From Candidatus Eisenbergiella intestinipullorum (lineage in GTDB: Bacteria > Bacillota > Clostridia > Lachnospirales > Lachnospiraceae), in contig DWWH01000050.1 of assembly GCA_019119815.1 (NCBI GenBank), forward strand, positions 57,063 to 121,062: DNA of 64,000 nucleotides. The letters run 5' to 3'. Every line of letters begins with the position of its first letter. Position 1 is the stretch's first letter. Positions 14,946 through 24,223 of the stretch are shown here, piece after piece. The position numbers and the translations under genes are program-made. The notes under the pieces were generated by a model, which did no database searches, was not told where the DNA came from, and worked only from the letters and a program-made list of their open reading frames with translations.

Positions 14946-16217
14946 TTATTGCTCTTCCTGTCCTCTCACTGCTTCAATGGCCTTTTCCAGGAAGGCTTCG
15001 CTGCCGAAGCTTCCGGATTTCAGCACCAGGTCCAGCTCTCCCAGAGAGGTCTTTCCCTTCATCACCGGAACGCCGGCCTCGATCTCTTTTCCGATCTCCA
15101 TCCGGCAGATCTCAAGCTGTCTGGTAACGGCGGCGGAGGTATCGCCTCCGGCCACCACCAGCCTTCTGCAGCCGCTCTCCTGAAGGACGTCCGCCACGAT
15201 CCGGCAGATGGTGTGGGAAATGCGCTTTCCCACCTCCTCGTCCGACATGCCGAGCCGATAGCCCGTCTGCTTGGTGCGCGCCACCGCATCCTCCCGGTTG
15301 GAGGTGTGCAGCAGACCGCCGCCCGTCTGTGAAAGCGCCCGCAGAAGCTGCCCGGACAGCTCTCTAATGGCCGCCGTCCTTTCCTCCTCGGAAAAGATCA
15401 CGTCCGTGTGAAGCTCAAAGACCGGATATCCCTTTTTCTTCAGATATTCCACCTGGGAGCGGCTCTGCTTCGTCAGACTTCCGCAGACCGAAAGCACCGG
15501 GCAGTCCATTTCCCGGTAGGCCGCCGGAAGCTCTTCTCCGATGGCAGAGCTTCCGCAGACATTGATCTCATCCGCCACCGCTCTCGCCACCAGCTTCAGA
15601 TCCTCCTGGCTGCGAATATCGAAGATCACATAGGCGCATTCCTTTTTCAGCTGTTCCTTCTTTTCCTTCACATGGGAAAGCCCCTGATCCAGATCGCGCC
15701 AGGTGATCAGGCCCACGCTCCGGTCCGACTGCTTATGAAGAATCTCCTCCAGCGAGGAGGTGGTCATCGGATGGATGGGATCGTGACGGAACTGGGAATT
15801 TTCCAGCTTCTCTCCATATACATAGTGAATGCCGTCCACCGTGGTCCTGCCGTTTGCCGGAAATCCCAGCACCACCATGGAACAGGAGACGCCGAGCACA
15901 TCCTGCATCTCGTCAAATTCCGCCCCGATGTTTCCCCGGAACACGGAACAGGTCTTGTTGTGGTACATATCGCAGGGGAGGGAGGTCAGAAGCTCCGTGG
16001 CCCGCCTCACCTTCCGCTTCGCCGTTTCCGGCGTATCGAACCGGCTGTCCGTGTCGATGATGATCACGTCCAGCCCTTCCGCCTCTTTTTTCAGATCGCA
16101 GCTTTCGATCAGCTCCAGCGGGAAAACCGCACTGCGGTATCCGCCCTTTACAAACATGATGCCAATGTCATTTGCTCCGGTCACGTCATCCGCGACCACG
16201 CCCACTCTTTTTCGCAT
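14946..16217 (-). CDS. Four-carbon acid sugar kinase family protein (DUF1537, OtnK/DtnK-like)
   Basis: Two-domain kinase of the DUF1537 family, 423 residues. The N-terminal MRKRVGVVADDVTGANDIG (Asp-rich substrate domain) and VDGIHYVYGEKLENSQFRHDPIHPM are characteristic; the C-terminal nucleotide-binding domain has LVVAGGDTSAAVTRQLEI and LDLVLKSGSFGSEAFLEKAI. Known members phosphorylate D-threonate, 3-oxo-tetronates or related acid sugars. The start is the ATG at 16217 with AAGGAG upstream. Neighbours are a class II FBP-aldolase homologue, a SIS protein and an adducin-type aldolase. No tetronate dehydrogenase or OtnI-type isomerase is present in the window, so the acid substrate is undefined. 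Confidence 0.9.
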   Translation of the reverse strand: MRKRVGVVADDVTGANDIGIMFVKGGYRSAVFPLELIESCDLKKEAEGLDVIIIDTDSRFDTPETAKRKVRRATELLTSLPCDMYHNKTCSVFRGNIGAEFDEMQDVLGVSCSMVVLGFPANGRTTVDGIHYVYGEKLENSQFRHDPIHPMTTSSLEEILHKQSDRSVGLITWRDLDQGLSHVKEKKEQLKKECAYVIFDIRSQEDLKLVARAVADEINVCGSSAIGEELPAAYREMDCPVLSVCGSLTKQSRSQVEYLKKKGYPVFELHTDVIFSEEERTAAIRELSGQLLRALSQTGGGLLHTSNREDAVARTKQTGYRLGMSDEEVGKRISHTICRIVADVLQESGCRRLVVAGGDTSAAVTRQLEICRMEIGKEIEAGVPVMKGKTSLGELDLVLKSGSFGSEAFLEKAIEAVRGQEEQ

Positions 16218-16231
16218 CTGTCCGCTCCTTC

Positions 16232-17116
16232 TTATTTTTTCAGTCCGCGCTGCGCGCTGCATACAAAATTCGTGATCTTATCTTCCACCACCAGGCGCAC
16301 CGCATCCGCCGCCTTTGCAAGCGCGTCCGGATCCAGCTTCCAGATCTCTGCGTTGGTCTTTCTTTCGCAGCCCAGAGAACCCAGGAAGGCCTGCTCCAGA
16401 TCCGTTGCGATGTTGATCTTGCTCACGCCGCCGCCCGGAATGGTGATCGCCTTTTTCACCGTCTCCGCAGGAAGGCCGGAGCCTCCGTGCAGGACCAGAG
16501 GAAGGCTCACCTTCTTCCGGATCGCCTGCAGGCGGTCAAAGTCGATCTTGGGATTCTTCACCGGATAGACCCCGTGCGCGGTCCCAATGGACACGGCAAG
16601 GGTATCCACGCCGGTCCTTGCCACGAATTCCTCCGCCTCGTCCGGATCCGTATACAGGCTCTCGTCGTTGTCTGTTTCAATCTTGTCGGTAGCGCCGATC
16701 TTTCCCAGCTCCGCTTCCACCGCAACGCCTCTTTCATGGGCGTATTCCACCACTTCTCTGGTGATGCGGATATTTTCCTCAAATTCCTTCTGGGACGCGT
16801 CGATCATCACGGATTGGAAGCCTGCCGCGATCGCGTCCTTGATGATGGAAATCTCCTTCGTATGATCCAGATGCAGCACAGCCTCCACATCATAGCGGTC
16901 CGCTACCGCGTAGAACCGGTCCGCGAATTCCTTTGCGGTCACGGAAAACCAGTTGAACTCATTGGCGGAGATCTGAACGATGACGGGAGAGCAGGTATTC
17001 TGAGCCGCCTGCAGCACCGCGTCGATCAGATAGGTGTTTCTCGCGGAGAAGGAGCCCACGCCATATCCTCCCTCTTCCGCCTTTTTCAGCATTTCTACAA
17101 TCGGAACTGTTTTCAT
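16232..17116 (-). CDS. Class II fructose-bisphosphate aldolase family protein
   Basis: Zinc-dependent ketose-bisphosphate aldolase (FbaA/GatY/KbaY family), 294 residues. VEAVLHLDHTKE (catalytic Asp and zinc His), SVMIDASQKEFEENI, AVEAELGKIGATD, SIGTAHGVYPVKNPKIDFDR (split at GTAHGVYP), LVLHGGSGLPAE and KINIATDLEQAF are all in place. Start ATG behind GAGGAAA. In this catabolic operon it more likely cleaves a tagatose-, sorbose- or acid-derived (bis)phosphate into DHAP and an aldehyde than serving glycolysis. It lies between the FGGY kinase and the acid-sugar kinase, either of which could feed it. Confidence 0.92.
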   Translation of the reverse strand: MKTVPIVEMLKKAEEGGYGVGSFSARNTYLIDAVLQAAQNTCSPVIVQISANEFNWFSVTAKEFADRFYAVADRYDVEAVLHLDHTKEISIIKDAIAAGFQSVMIDASQKEFEENIRITREVVEYAHERGVAVEAELGKIGATDKIETDNDESLYTDPDEAEEFVARTGVDTLAVSIGTAHGVYPVKNPKIDFDRLQAIRKKVSLPLVLHGGSGLPAETVKKAITIPGGGVSKINIATDLEQAFLGSLGCERKTNAEIWKLDPDALAKAADAVRLVVEDKITNFVCSAQRGLKK

Positions 17117-17161
17117 ATTTCCTCTTTTCCTGCGGCCTCAGACCGCATTTTATCAAATCCG

Positions 17162-17196
17162 GATTGGAGCATGTGCTTCTGTCACAGGCTCCAATC
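17162..17196. other. 9-bp hairpin immediately after the FGGY kinase stop
   Basis: GATTGGAGC (17162-17170) pairs perfectly with GCTCCAATC (17188-17196), which overlaps the stop codon; the loop is 17 nt. No T-tract follows, so it may be an mRNA stability element or a weak terminator. Confidence 0.45.
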
Positions 17197-18653
17197 TACC
17201 TCCATTCTGCAATTTGCTGCCGGTATGTCCGGTATTTTTCTTCGTATGCCTCCCGCAGACTGCCGTCTGCGGACACCGGCGTGCCTTTCCGCTTTTCCTG
17301 CGCCGGAAAGCCTGCGGCCAGCATGGCCGCCCCTGCGGCGGTTGCCTGGGTAAGGCTGCTGATCAGCCAGCTCCTTCCCGTGATGTCCGCCTTCGCCTGC
17401 ATCAGCTGACGGTTCTTTGTCCCGCCTCCGACTGTGCGGATCGTTTCTGTCCGGATCCCCGCCTCTTCCAGGCGGTCCAGGATCCATCTGGATTCCATGG
17501 CGATCCCTTCATAGATGGCCTGCAGCAGCTCCCCTCTCCCGGTTTCCGGGCCGATCCCCAGGAAGCCGCCCATCCGGGAAAGCTCCGGGTTCCTGTGGGT
17601 CCCCACTCCGTTGATGAAGGGAAAGTACAGGACGGGGGAGGGACGCTTTCCTTTTTCCGAAAGGAGCCTTTCGTAGGATATTTTCTCTTCCCCGGTAAAG
17701 GAAAGAAGGCCCCGGAACCATTCCACGCTCGCCCCGGAGGAAGGCAGGTTGCACATCCAGTAGCAGCGCCCGCCGAATCTTCCCTGCTGGATGCCCCGTT
17801 CATAAAAATCCCGGTTCAGCCGCAGATCGTCCAGCCATCCCGTATAGACCTCCGAGGTCCCCATGGAATTGAGCGCTGCTCCTTCCTCAAGGCCCTCTCC
17901 CCATGCGGCGCACAGGTGGTCATGTCCGCAGACCCGGACGCTGATCTTTCCGGAAAGGCCCAGCTTCCTGGCCCCTTCTTCGGAAAGAACCGGCCAGGGC
18001 TCGCCTTCCTTCTGCACCCGGGGGAGCTTTCCCGTCATCCCGGCATATTCCGTCATTTCCCTCCAGTATTCCCGGCTCTCTATGTCATACATTCCCGTCC
18101 GGCAGGCCAGAGATTCATCCGTGGCCGCCGTCCCGGTGAGCCGGTAGAGGATATAATCGGAAACGGAAAGGAACAGGCGGATCCTCTCATACAGCTCCGG
18201 TTCCTCCTTCCGCAGGGTCAGGATCCGGTTCACCGTATATTTGGGATGCCAGATCAGCCCTGTTTTCCGGTACAGCGCCTCTCCCAGAAGCCGGGGCGGC
18301 AGCAGGCATGCTCCCCTGCCTCCGCTCCAGGGGATCACCGGAAGAAGCGGCCGGTCCGACGCGTCCAGGAAGACGCCCGCCTCCGCCATACTGGTGATGC
18401 CGATGGCACAGACCTCCTCCCGTGCCACCTGTCGGATGCAGCGGACCGCCTTTTCAAACAGCTCCTCCGGCAGAAAGCATTTCCCGTACTTTTCCGTAGC
18501 ATGCTGTTCATTGTCGGTTTCGCTCACGGCCAGGACGTTCCCGTCCGCATCCGTCAGGCAGGCCTTGATGTGGGTGGTTCCCATGTCAAGGCCGATGGCC
18601 AGGGCGCCCTTCCGGGCGCTCAGTGCTTCTGTGGTTTTTCTGTTTTCTTCCAT
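17196..18653 (-). CDS. FGGY-family carbohydrate kinase
   Basis: ATP-dependent sugar kinase, 485 residues. GALAIGLDMGTTHIKACLTD is the N-terminal phosphate motif; SMAEAGVFLD and IPWSGGRG lie in domain I; VCGHDHLCAAWGEG, ALNSMGTSEVYTGW and RTVGGGTKNRQLMQAKADI mark the ATP-binding C-terminal domain. The family includes xylulose, gluconate, fuculose, rhamnulose and erythritol kinases; I cannot assign the sugar. The start is the ATG at 18653, seven bases after GAGG; it overlaps the preceding racemase-like gene by 34 bp. It would supply a phosphorylated substrate to one of the two aldolases downstream. Confidence 0.9.
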   Translation of the reverse strand: MEENRKTTEALSARKGALAIGLDMGTTHIKACLTDADGNVLAVSETDNEQHATEKYGKCFLPEELFEKAVRCIRQVAREEVCAIGITSMAEAGVFLDASDRPLLPVIPWSGGRGACLLPPRLLGEALYRKTGLIWHPKYTVNRILTLRKEEPELYERIRLFLSVSDYILYRLTGTAATDESLACRTGMYDIESREYWREMTEYAGMTGKLPRVQKEGEPWPVLSEEGARKLGLSGKISVRVCGHDHLCAAWGEGLEEGAALNSMGTSEVYTGWLDDLRLNRDFYERGIQQGRFGGRCYWMCNLPSSGASVEWFRGLLSFTGEEKISYERLLSEKGKRPSPVLYFPFINGVGTHRNPELSRMGGFLGIGPETGRGELLQAIYEGIAMESRWILDRLEEAGIRTETIRTVGGGTKNRQLMQAKADITGRSWLISSLTQATAAGAAMLAAGFPAQEKRKGTPVSADGSLREAYEEKYRTYRQQIAEWR

Positions 18654-19303
18654 CCGCACACCTCGGAAAGGACTGCCTCCACACCGCTTTCTGGGCTGGT
18701 CAGGTATTTCTTCCTTTCTTCCTCTGAAAGGCCGGCCACCGCTCTCGCCATGGACGCCTGAGCCAGCACCACGATCTCGTTTTCCTGCGCCAGCTTCTGG
18801 AGCGCTTCACGGACCATCCGGTCGTACTCCTGCGTGCGGCCTGCGTTCAGGAGCGCTCCCGCTCCTTCGATGACCACGCATTCCAGCTGCGGGCTCCTCC
18901 CCGCCTTCTTCGCCATCCGTTCGATCAGCTCCGAGGTGGGTCCGATGGTGGACTGCAGCGTCGCGGCCACACCGATCCGTTCATACTTTGCCGCCAGGCA
19001 TGCCATGGGCCCGTCGATGCGGTAGACCGCAAGATCGGTCTGCTCTGCTGCTTCTTCCACCGCTCCTCCGATGGAAGAGCAGGCGGACAGGAAAGCGTCC
19101 GCTCCCGCCTTTTCGGCCGCCCGGACCATCAGGACGATCCGTTCTCTGACCGCATCCGTCATTTTTCCCGCCCGGTTGATCTCGGGCAGCATGCTGTCAT
19201 CCAGCAGATTGATAACCTCCACCTGATCCGTTCTCTCTTCCACCAGCTTTTTCATGGAAGGGACCGTCACAGGCGTCGTATGAAGAATTGCAAGTTTTTT
19301 CAT
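18620..19303 (-). CDS. Aspartate/glutamate (hydantoin) racemase-fold protein
   Basis: Asp/Glu racemase superfamily, 227 residues. MKKLAILHTTPVTVP is the N-terminal strand and loop, and FLSACSSIGGAVEEA supplies the first catalytic Cys (Cys75). At the position of the second Cys the sequence reads VVLAQASMARAV, with Ala in place of Cys. A one-Cys active site argues against classic two-base racemisation and fits decarboxylase- or isomerase-like members. The start at 19303 has GGAGA with five-base spacing. It overlaps the FGGY kinase gene. Its presence in a sugar operon suggests a small carboxylic acid substrate, which would fit the acid-sugar kinase further down; this is inference. Confidence 0.85.
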   Translation of the reverse strand: MKKLAILHTTPVTVPSMKKLVEERTDQVEVINLLDDSMLPEINRAGKMTDAVRERIVLMVRAAEKAGADAFLSACSSIGGAVEEAAEQTDLAVYRIDGPMACLAAKYERIGVAATLQSTIGPTSELIERMAKKAGRSPQLECVVIEGAGALLNAGRTQEYDRMVREALQKLAQENEIVVLAQASMARAVAGLSEEERKKYLTSPESGVEAVLSEVCGWKKTEKPQKH

Positions 19304-19321
19304 GTCAGTCTCCATTCCGGG

Positions 19322-19343
19322 AACCGGCAAAGCTTTGCCGGTT
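19322..19343. other. 22-bp perfect palindrome between GH38 and racemase-like genes
   Basis: AACCGGCAAAG directly followed by its reverse complement CTTTGCCGGTT, 15 bp after the first GH38 stop and 18 bp before the next start codon. It could be an RNA hairpin or a dyad-symmetric protein site; no T-tract follows. Confidence 0.45.
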
Positions 19344-19357
19344 TCCTGTCATCCGTC

Positions 19358-21787
19358 CTAAAACTCCAGGAAATCCGTCTCCCTCGCGGGCTGTCCTGCG
19401 TCCCCGGGAACACGGACGGTCTTGATCTCAAAGGGCGCAAAGGAAAGGGACAGGCTGCGTCCCAGTCCGGAAAGCTCCACCTGCGTCTGCGTATGCCGTC
19501 CGGCCGTCTCGTAAAGGCGCAGGATCAAATCCCCGCTTCCGTCCTCCGCCAGCTTTGCCACGGTGAGGATCACGTTGTCCGCAGAAACGCTCAGGAAGGA
19601 ATCCTTCTGTTTCAGCTGACCTTTGTGGTAAGTCTCAAACAGGGCGACGGGCTTCTGATTCAGCAGGATGGCGTTCTTCACCGTCTCTGCATTCTCCCAG
19701 CTTCCGTCATGGGGATACAGGGCCCAGGTAAAGGTCTGCACGCCCTGATCCATATAGACGTATTCCAGCTTCTCATCCGGCACATAAGGCTCGTGATGGG
19801 CATAGATGGGGCTTCGCAGAACGGTAAGGGCCGCCGTCTTTCCCGCAGTGCTGGCGCTGAACTTTCCGTCGTTCAGAATGGAGAGGCCGTTGATCGCCGT
19901 GGTCATGCCCGGATTCGCTCCTTCCAGATCGAAAAAGCTCTGTACGGGATATTCCTCCCCGTCCGGTTCTCTGACCGCCACGCCGTAGGGGATCTCATAG
20001 CTGCAGCGCAGGTAATTCATATTCATCGGGAACTGCAGCTTGAGCAGGGACCATTTTTCATGCCAGTCCACCGTCGTCTTCACGGTCACATAATCCAGCT
20101 CCTGATAGACGGAATAATCCTGAACGATGCGGGAACCGCCGTATTCGCTGACCACGCGCAGCACCGCCTTCACCGGCCCGCAGGCGATCCGCTTCACGCT
20201 GACGGCATGGAACCTTCCGATCTCCTTGTCAAAAATGCGCACGCCGTGGGACCAGGTGTCGCTCTTATCCTCGATCACCACCGGAACAGCGGCAGGCGCG
20301 GAAAAGTATTCCGTTCCGTCGTTCTTTTTCTGCAGGGAACGGATATAGCCCGTTTCCGGATCGATCTCAAGCTTCAGCCAGCGGTTCTGCGCGCTGTTTT
20401 CATCGGAAGTGACCGGCGGGAATACCTGCTGGCTGTTTCTGATCGCCAGACGGTAGGTTCTCCAGCCGAGAGAAGGCAGATCGGCGATAAAGCAGATGCG
20501 CACTCTTCCGTTGCAGGAAGCCATGGACTGTACCAGCTGGAAGGGAACCTCGTTGTCCTCCTCGTCCAGAAGCACCATGCCCTCCTTCAGCGCCGCGCTC
20601 TCCATCTCCACCTCGCATTTCCTTGCGAAGGCGTTGGGATTGAATACCACCAGGGGCTTCATGCCCTCCTCCATGGGGATGTCGATGTGCCAGGACAGGG
20701 CCTGCACTGCCGCGTTCAGCCCCTCCGCCGCCGTATGCAGGGCCGCTCCGTAGCTCTCCCTCGCATCGTCGTAGGCGGCCTGCAGGCTGGTGCCCGCCAT
20801 GATGTCGTGGAACTGATTGAACAGCACGTTCTGCCAGGCCTGCCTGTATTGTTCCGTCGGGCAATGTCCGTTCGACATCACGGACGCTGCTACGGACAGC
20901 TTCTCCGCCGCCTCCAGACGGTTCTCCGCCATCCGGTTCAGCCGCTTCACCTCCGAGTTGACGCTGTAGCAGCCGCTGGAATGGTGGAGAAGCTCGCCGC
21001 TCACCACAGGAAGCCTTTTTCCGCTCTTCTTCACATCCTCAAAGAACCGGTCCGGGCTGGCAAGGATCAGGGTGGGCATGCCCTCCTCCTGATTCATCTC
21101 ATGGATGCTGTCCAGGTTCTTTTTGGTGGGGCCGCCGCCATGGTTTCCCACGCCGTAGAAGCACATGAGGCTGCCGTCTTCTTCCTTGATCTCGCCTGCG
21201 CAGCGGAGCACATGGCTGCGGATCTCATCCGGCCAGGTGCAGTATTCAAAGGGGATCCGGGAAGCCGTCACATAAGAGCCGTCCTCCGACTGCCACCGGA
21301 AGGTTTCCGCCTCAAGCCCCTTTTCATGCCTGCCGGGACGCATGAACACGTAATTCTCCATGCCTCCCTTTCTCAGAAGCTGAGGCAGCATGCCGTTATG
21401 CCCGAAGCTGTCCACGTTATAGCCCGTCTTCGCCGTTGTTCCGAATTTTTCCAGAAAATACCGCTGCCCATACAGAGCCTGACGCGCGAAGGACTCTCCT
21501 CCGGGCGCGTTGCAGTCGGGCTGGATCCACCAGCCGCCCACCAGCACCCAGCGTCCTTCCTTGACCCGCTGTCTGATCTCTTCAAACATCTCGGGCTCGC
21601 TCTCCTCGATCCACTTATAATATACGGCCGAGCTTCCCGTGAAAATGAAATCGTCATACTCCTTCATCCGGTCCAGGACGGAACGGAAGGTCGCCTTCAC
21701 CTCCTGATATCCCTCCTGCCACTGCCACAGCCAGACCGGATCGATATGCGCGTTGCCGATCATATATAATGTCTTATCCTTTTCCAT
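19358..21787 (-). CDS. Glycoside hydrolase family 38 alpha-mannosidase (copy 1)
   Basis: Zinc-dependent retaining alpha-mannosidase of the bacterial MngB-like branch, 809 residues, no signal peptide. MIGNAHIDPVWLWQWQEG holds the first zinc ligands (His14, Asp16), TGYNVDSFGHNGMLPQ the nucleophile (Asp126), FYGVGNHGGGPT a further active-site block and NQFHDIMAGTS the late zinc-His region. The C-terminal half is beta-rich as usual. Start ATG with AGGAGGAAAG. It is the second of two tandem GH38 genes and differs clearly in sequence from copy 1's neighbour, so the two probably act on different mannosyl linkages or aglycones. Confidence 0.95.
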   Translation of the reverse strand: MEKDKTLYMIGNAHIDPVWLWQWQEGYQEVKATFRSVLDRMKEYDDFIFTGSSAVYYKWIEESEPEMFEEIRQRVKEGRWVLVGGWWIQPDCNAPGGESFARQALYGQRYFLEKFGTTAKTGYNVDSFGHNGMLPQLLRKGGMENYVFMRPGRHEKGLEAETFRWQSEDGSYVTASRIPFEYCTWPDEIRSHVLRCAGEIKEEDGSLMCFYGVGNHGGGPTKKNLDSIHEMNQEEGMPTLILASPDRFFEDVKKSGKRLPVVSGELLHHSSGCYSVNSEVKRLNRMAENRLEAAEKLSVAASVMSNGHCPTEQYRQAWQNVLFNQFHDIMAGTSLQAAYDDARESYGAALHTAAEGLNAAVQALSWHIDIPMEEGMKPLVVFNPNAFARKCEVEMESAALKEGMVLLDEEDNEVPFQLVQSMASCNGRVRICFIADLPSLGWRTYRLAIRNSQQVFPPVTSDENSAQNRWLKLEIDPETGYIRSLQKKNDGTEYFSAPAAVPVVIEDKSDTWSHGVRIFDKEIGRFHAVSVKRIACGPVKAVLRVVSEYGGSRIVQDYSVYQELDYVTVKTTVDWHEKWSLLKLQFPMNMNYLRCSYEIPYGVAVREPDGEEYPVQSFFDLEGANPGMTTAINGLSILNDGKFSASTAGKTAALTVLRSPIYAHHEPYVPDEKLEYVYMDQGVQTFTWALYPHDGSWENAETVKNAILLNQKPVALFETYHKGQLKQKDSFLSVSADNVILTVAKLAEDGSGDLILRLYETAGRHTQTQVELSGLGRSLSLSFAPFEIKTVRVPGDAGQPARETDFLEF

Positions 21788-21800
21788 GCTTTCCTCCTGT

Positions 21801-24221
21801 TTACCACTCCAGCAGATTTACCTGCTCCAGCCGGCTTCCGTCCTGAGACAGCCGCCAGGTCGCAATCTCGTGATGGCCGATCGAAATCGGATACTCTTTC
21901 CCGCAGAAGGAAAGAACCGTCCGGGTATCCTTCCCTTCCGTTTCGAGAAGTCGGATGATGAAATCATCCCCATCCTCCGCCTTTTTCACATCCGTCACCG
22001 CCACGCCCTTATCCTTCACCGATGCCAGGCTGAATACCGCTGCGTCCGCGCCGGGAATCCTTCCCGGGTGGGCGCTGTCCGCCAGGTATTCATAAGCGCC
22101 GTTCGTCTTTTCCGCCATCCGGTACAGCTCCCGGTTCGCAAGAGCGGACCCGTGGGGCTTCAGCGTCAGCCGGAAGGTCTGCGTTCCGATGTCCATGTAC
22201 TGATAGCTTTCCTTTTCGTTGTACCAGTCCGGGCTGTTTCCCTGCGCATAGATGGCGCTTCTTGCCACGGTGATCTGCAGCCTTCCGTCCGTCATATTAA
22301 AGGCGTATTTCCCGTCGTTCGCCACGGCAAGGCCGGCTCCCTTCGCATCGGAAGCATCCAGGAAGCGCTGCATGTAGTATTCGCTCGTATCCCGGATTTC
22401 CCGGTTCCATACGCCGTAGGCCGTTTCCGCCCTGGTGAGATTCGCTTCCTCTCCCACGGGGAAAGCAAGCTTCAGAAGGCTCCAGGTATGGTTGAAGCGC
22501 AGCCGGTTCTCCACCTGCAGCTCCTTTTCCTGTGCGCCCAGGCTGTAAAGCTGTTCCACCCTGGTGTCCTCGAAGGAAAGACGCACCCGGACGGTTTCCC
22601 GCAGCCCGCCGCTTTCCACCTTCTCAATGGAATCCAGGCGGAAGGATATGTTCCTGTCCTCATAGCGTCTTCCCTGCAGACCGCCCCAGGCATCCCTCTC
22701 GTCCAGATAAAGCCTGAAGGAAGTGGCCCCCTTCAGCGCGTCATACCCGGTCTCCTTATCAACCAGGGAGGAAAGCATGCCGGTCTTCGGATCGAACTGC
22801 GCCAGAATATACGGGTTTTCCAGATGGTACGGATCCGGATTTTCAATCTCCATGTGCGGCGTCATCGCCAGGGAAGGCTCCTCCTTCAGCACCCGGTACC
22901 GGGCGAAGCCGCAGGCCGGAATGGACGCATGGAATACAAATCTCCTGCGCCCTCCCAGCGTGGTGTGACGGACCTTGGCATCCGTATGGATCCTCTGATA
23001 GGGGATCTCCTCTCCCTGCGGGTTCAGAAGCTTCAACGGACTCTGACAGAACCACTCCAGCTCCACCTCCACGTTGCCCTCATAAGGCTGGCTTCCCGTA
23101 TGGAAGAGGAACAGAGGGAAGCCCTCGCCTCTGGTGTCGATCTGGTTCACCACGTTCTGGATGGCCACAGCCTTGATCTCGCCGGCCCTGGCGCAGACCC
23201 CGGAAAGCTGCATCACCGCCTCATCTCTGGCGGACCGGATGGTGGTCCCTCCCATGGTGTCGTGGAACTCGTTGAAAAAAACGCCCTTCCACAGGTTTTC
23301 CATCGCTCCGGTCTCCTCCGGAAAGGCTCCGGTAAAGATGCGGGACATGCTCATCAGCCGGTCCGCATCCAGAAGCCTCTGCTCCGCCAGGCGGTTGGTC
23401 TTCTTAAAAAGAGAGTCGTTGGAATAGCAGCCCTCGTTCACCTTTTCAAAAGCGCCCTTGATCACCGGAAGGCTGTCCGTATCCAGATCCTTCAGAAACT
23501 CCGTATAGTCGGAAAAGCGAAGGCTCACGCCCTCCCAGTGGTCCCGAAGCGACTGAATGCTTCTGATGTTTTCGATCGTGGGGCCTCCGCCATGATTTCC
23601 CACACCATAGCAGCAGACCATTTTGTCGTACCCTTCTGTCCTGTCCAGCGTATCCTGGATGTTTTTCACCGTAGGATCGTGGAACCAGGAGGTGTATTCC
23701 GCCGGCAGGCTGATGGCGTTCACCCGGCTGCCGTCGTCACTCTCCCACTGAAAGACCGGCGTATTCAGCCTGGGCCTCATAAACACATAGGAATCCATCC
23801 CGCTCTTTTTCAGGATCTGGGGCAGAACGTGGTTGTGCCCGAAGCTGTCCACGTTGGAGCCGATCCTGCAGATCTTCCCGAATTTTTCCTTCAAATATCT
23901 CTGGGAATACAGGCCCTGCCTGACAAAGGCCTCTCCGCAGGGAAGAATACAGTCCGGCTCGATAAACCATCCTCCCGTGATCTCCCAGCGTCCCTCCGCC
24001 ACCCGTTTTTTGATCTCTTCAAACATGTCCGGGAGCAGCTTTTCAATCCATTCAAAAAATGCGGTGGAGGTGGAGGTGAACTTAAAATCGTCGAACTCCT
24101 TCATCCGCTCCAGCGCCGAGGCATAGGTCGCCTTGACCTCCTGCATTCCTTCCTCCCAGTCCCAGAACCATACCGGATCTATGTGGGAATTTCCGATCAT
24201 ATAAAGCTCTTTCTTTTCCAT
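21801..24221 (-). CDS. Glycoside hydrolase family 38 alpha-mannosidase (copy 2)
   Basis: Second cytoplasmic GH38, 806 residues. MIGNSHIDPVWFWDWEEG, IGSNVDSFGHNHVLPQIL (nucleophile Asp about 126), CYGVGNHGGGPTIENI and NEFHDTMGGTT mirror copy 1, including the N-terminus when the ATG at 24221 is used. That ATG starts two bases after the stop of the FAD oxidoreductase gene, with AAGG ten bases upstream; an overlapping ATG at 24230 would have a one-base spacing and is less likely. The tight coupling to the oxidoreductase suggests the two act on the same glycoside. Confidence 0.95.
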   Translation of the reverse strand: MEKKELYMIGNSHIDPVWFWDWEEGMQEVKATYASALERMKEFDDFKFTSTSTAFFEWIEKLLPDMFEEIKKRVAEGRWEITGGWFIEPDCILPCGEAFVRQGLYSQRYLKEKFGKICRIGSNVDSFGHNHVLPQILKKSGMDSYVFMRPRLNTPVFQWESDDGSRVNAISLPAEYTSWFHDPTVKNIQDTLDRTEGYDKMVCCYGVGNHGGGPTIENIRSIQSLRDHWEGVSLRFSDYTEFLKDLDTDSLPVIKGAFEKVNEGCYSNDSLFKKTNRLAEQRLLDADRLMSMSRIFTGAFPEETGAMENLWKGVFFNEFHDTMGGTTIRSARDEAVMQLSGVCARAGEIKAVAIQNVVNQIDTRGEGFPLFLFHTGSQPYEGNVEVELEWFCQSPLKLLNPQGEEIPYQRIHTDAKVRHTTLGGRRRFVFHASIPACGFARYRVLKEEPSLAMTPHMEIENPDPYHLENPYILAQFDPKTGMLSSLVDKETGYDALKGATSFRLYLDERDAWGGLQGRRYEDRNISFRLDSIEKVESGGLRETVRVRLSFEDTRVEQLYSLGAQEKELQVENRLRFNHTWSLLKLAFPVGEEANLTRAETAYGVWNREIRDTSEYYMQRFLDASDAKGAGLAVANDGKYAFNMTDGRLQITVARSAIYAQGNSPDWYNEKESYQYMDIGTQTFRLTLKPHGSALANRELYRMAEKTNGAYEYLADSAHPGRIPGADAAVFSLASVKDKGVAVTDVKKAEDGDDFIIRLLETEGKDTRTVLSFCGKEYPISIGHHEIATWRLSQDGSRLEQVNLLEW

Positions 24222-24223
24222 CT

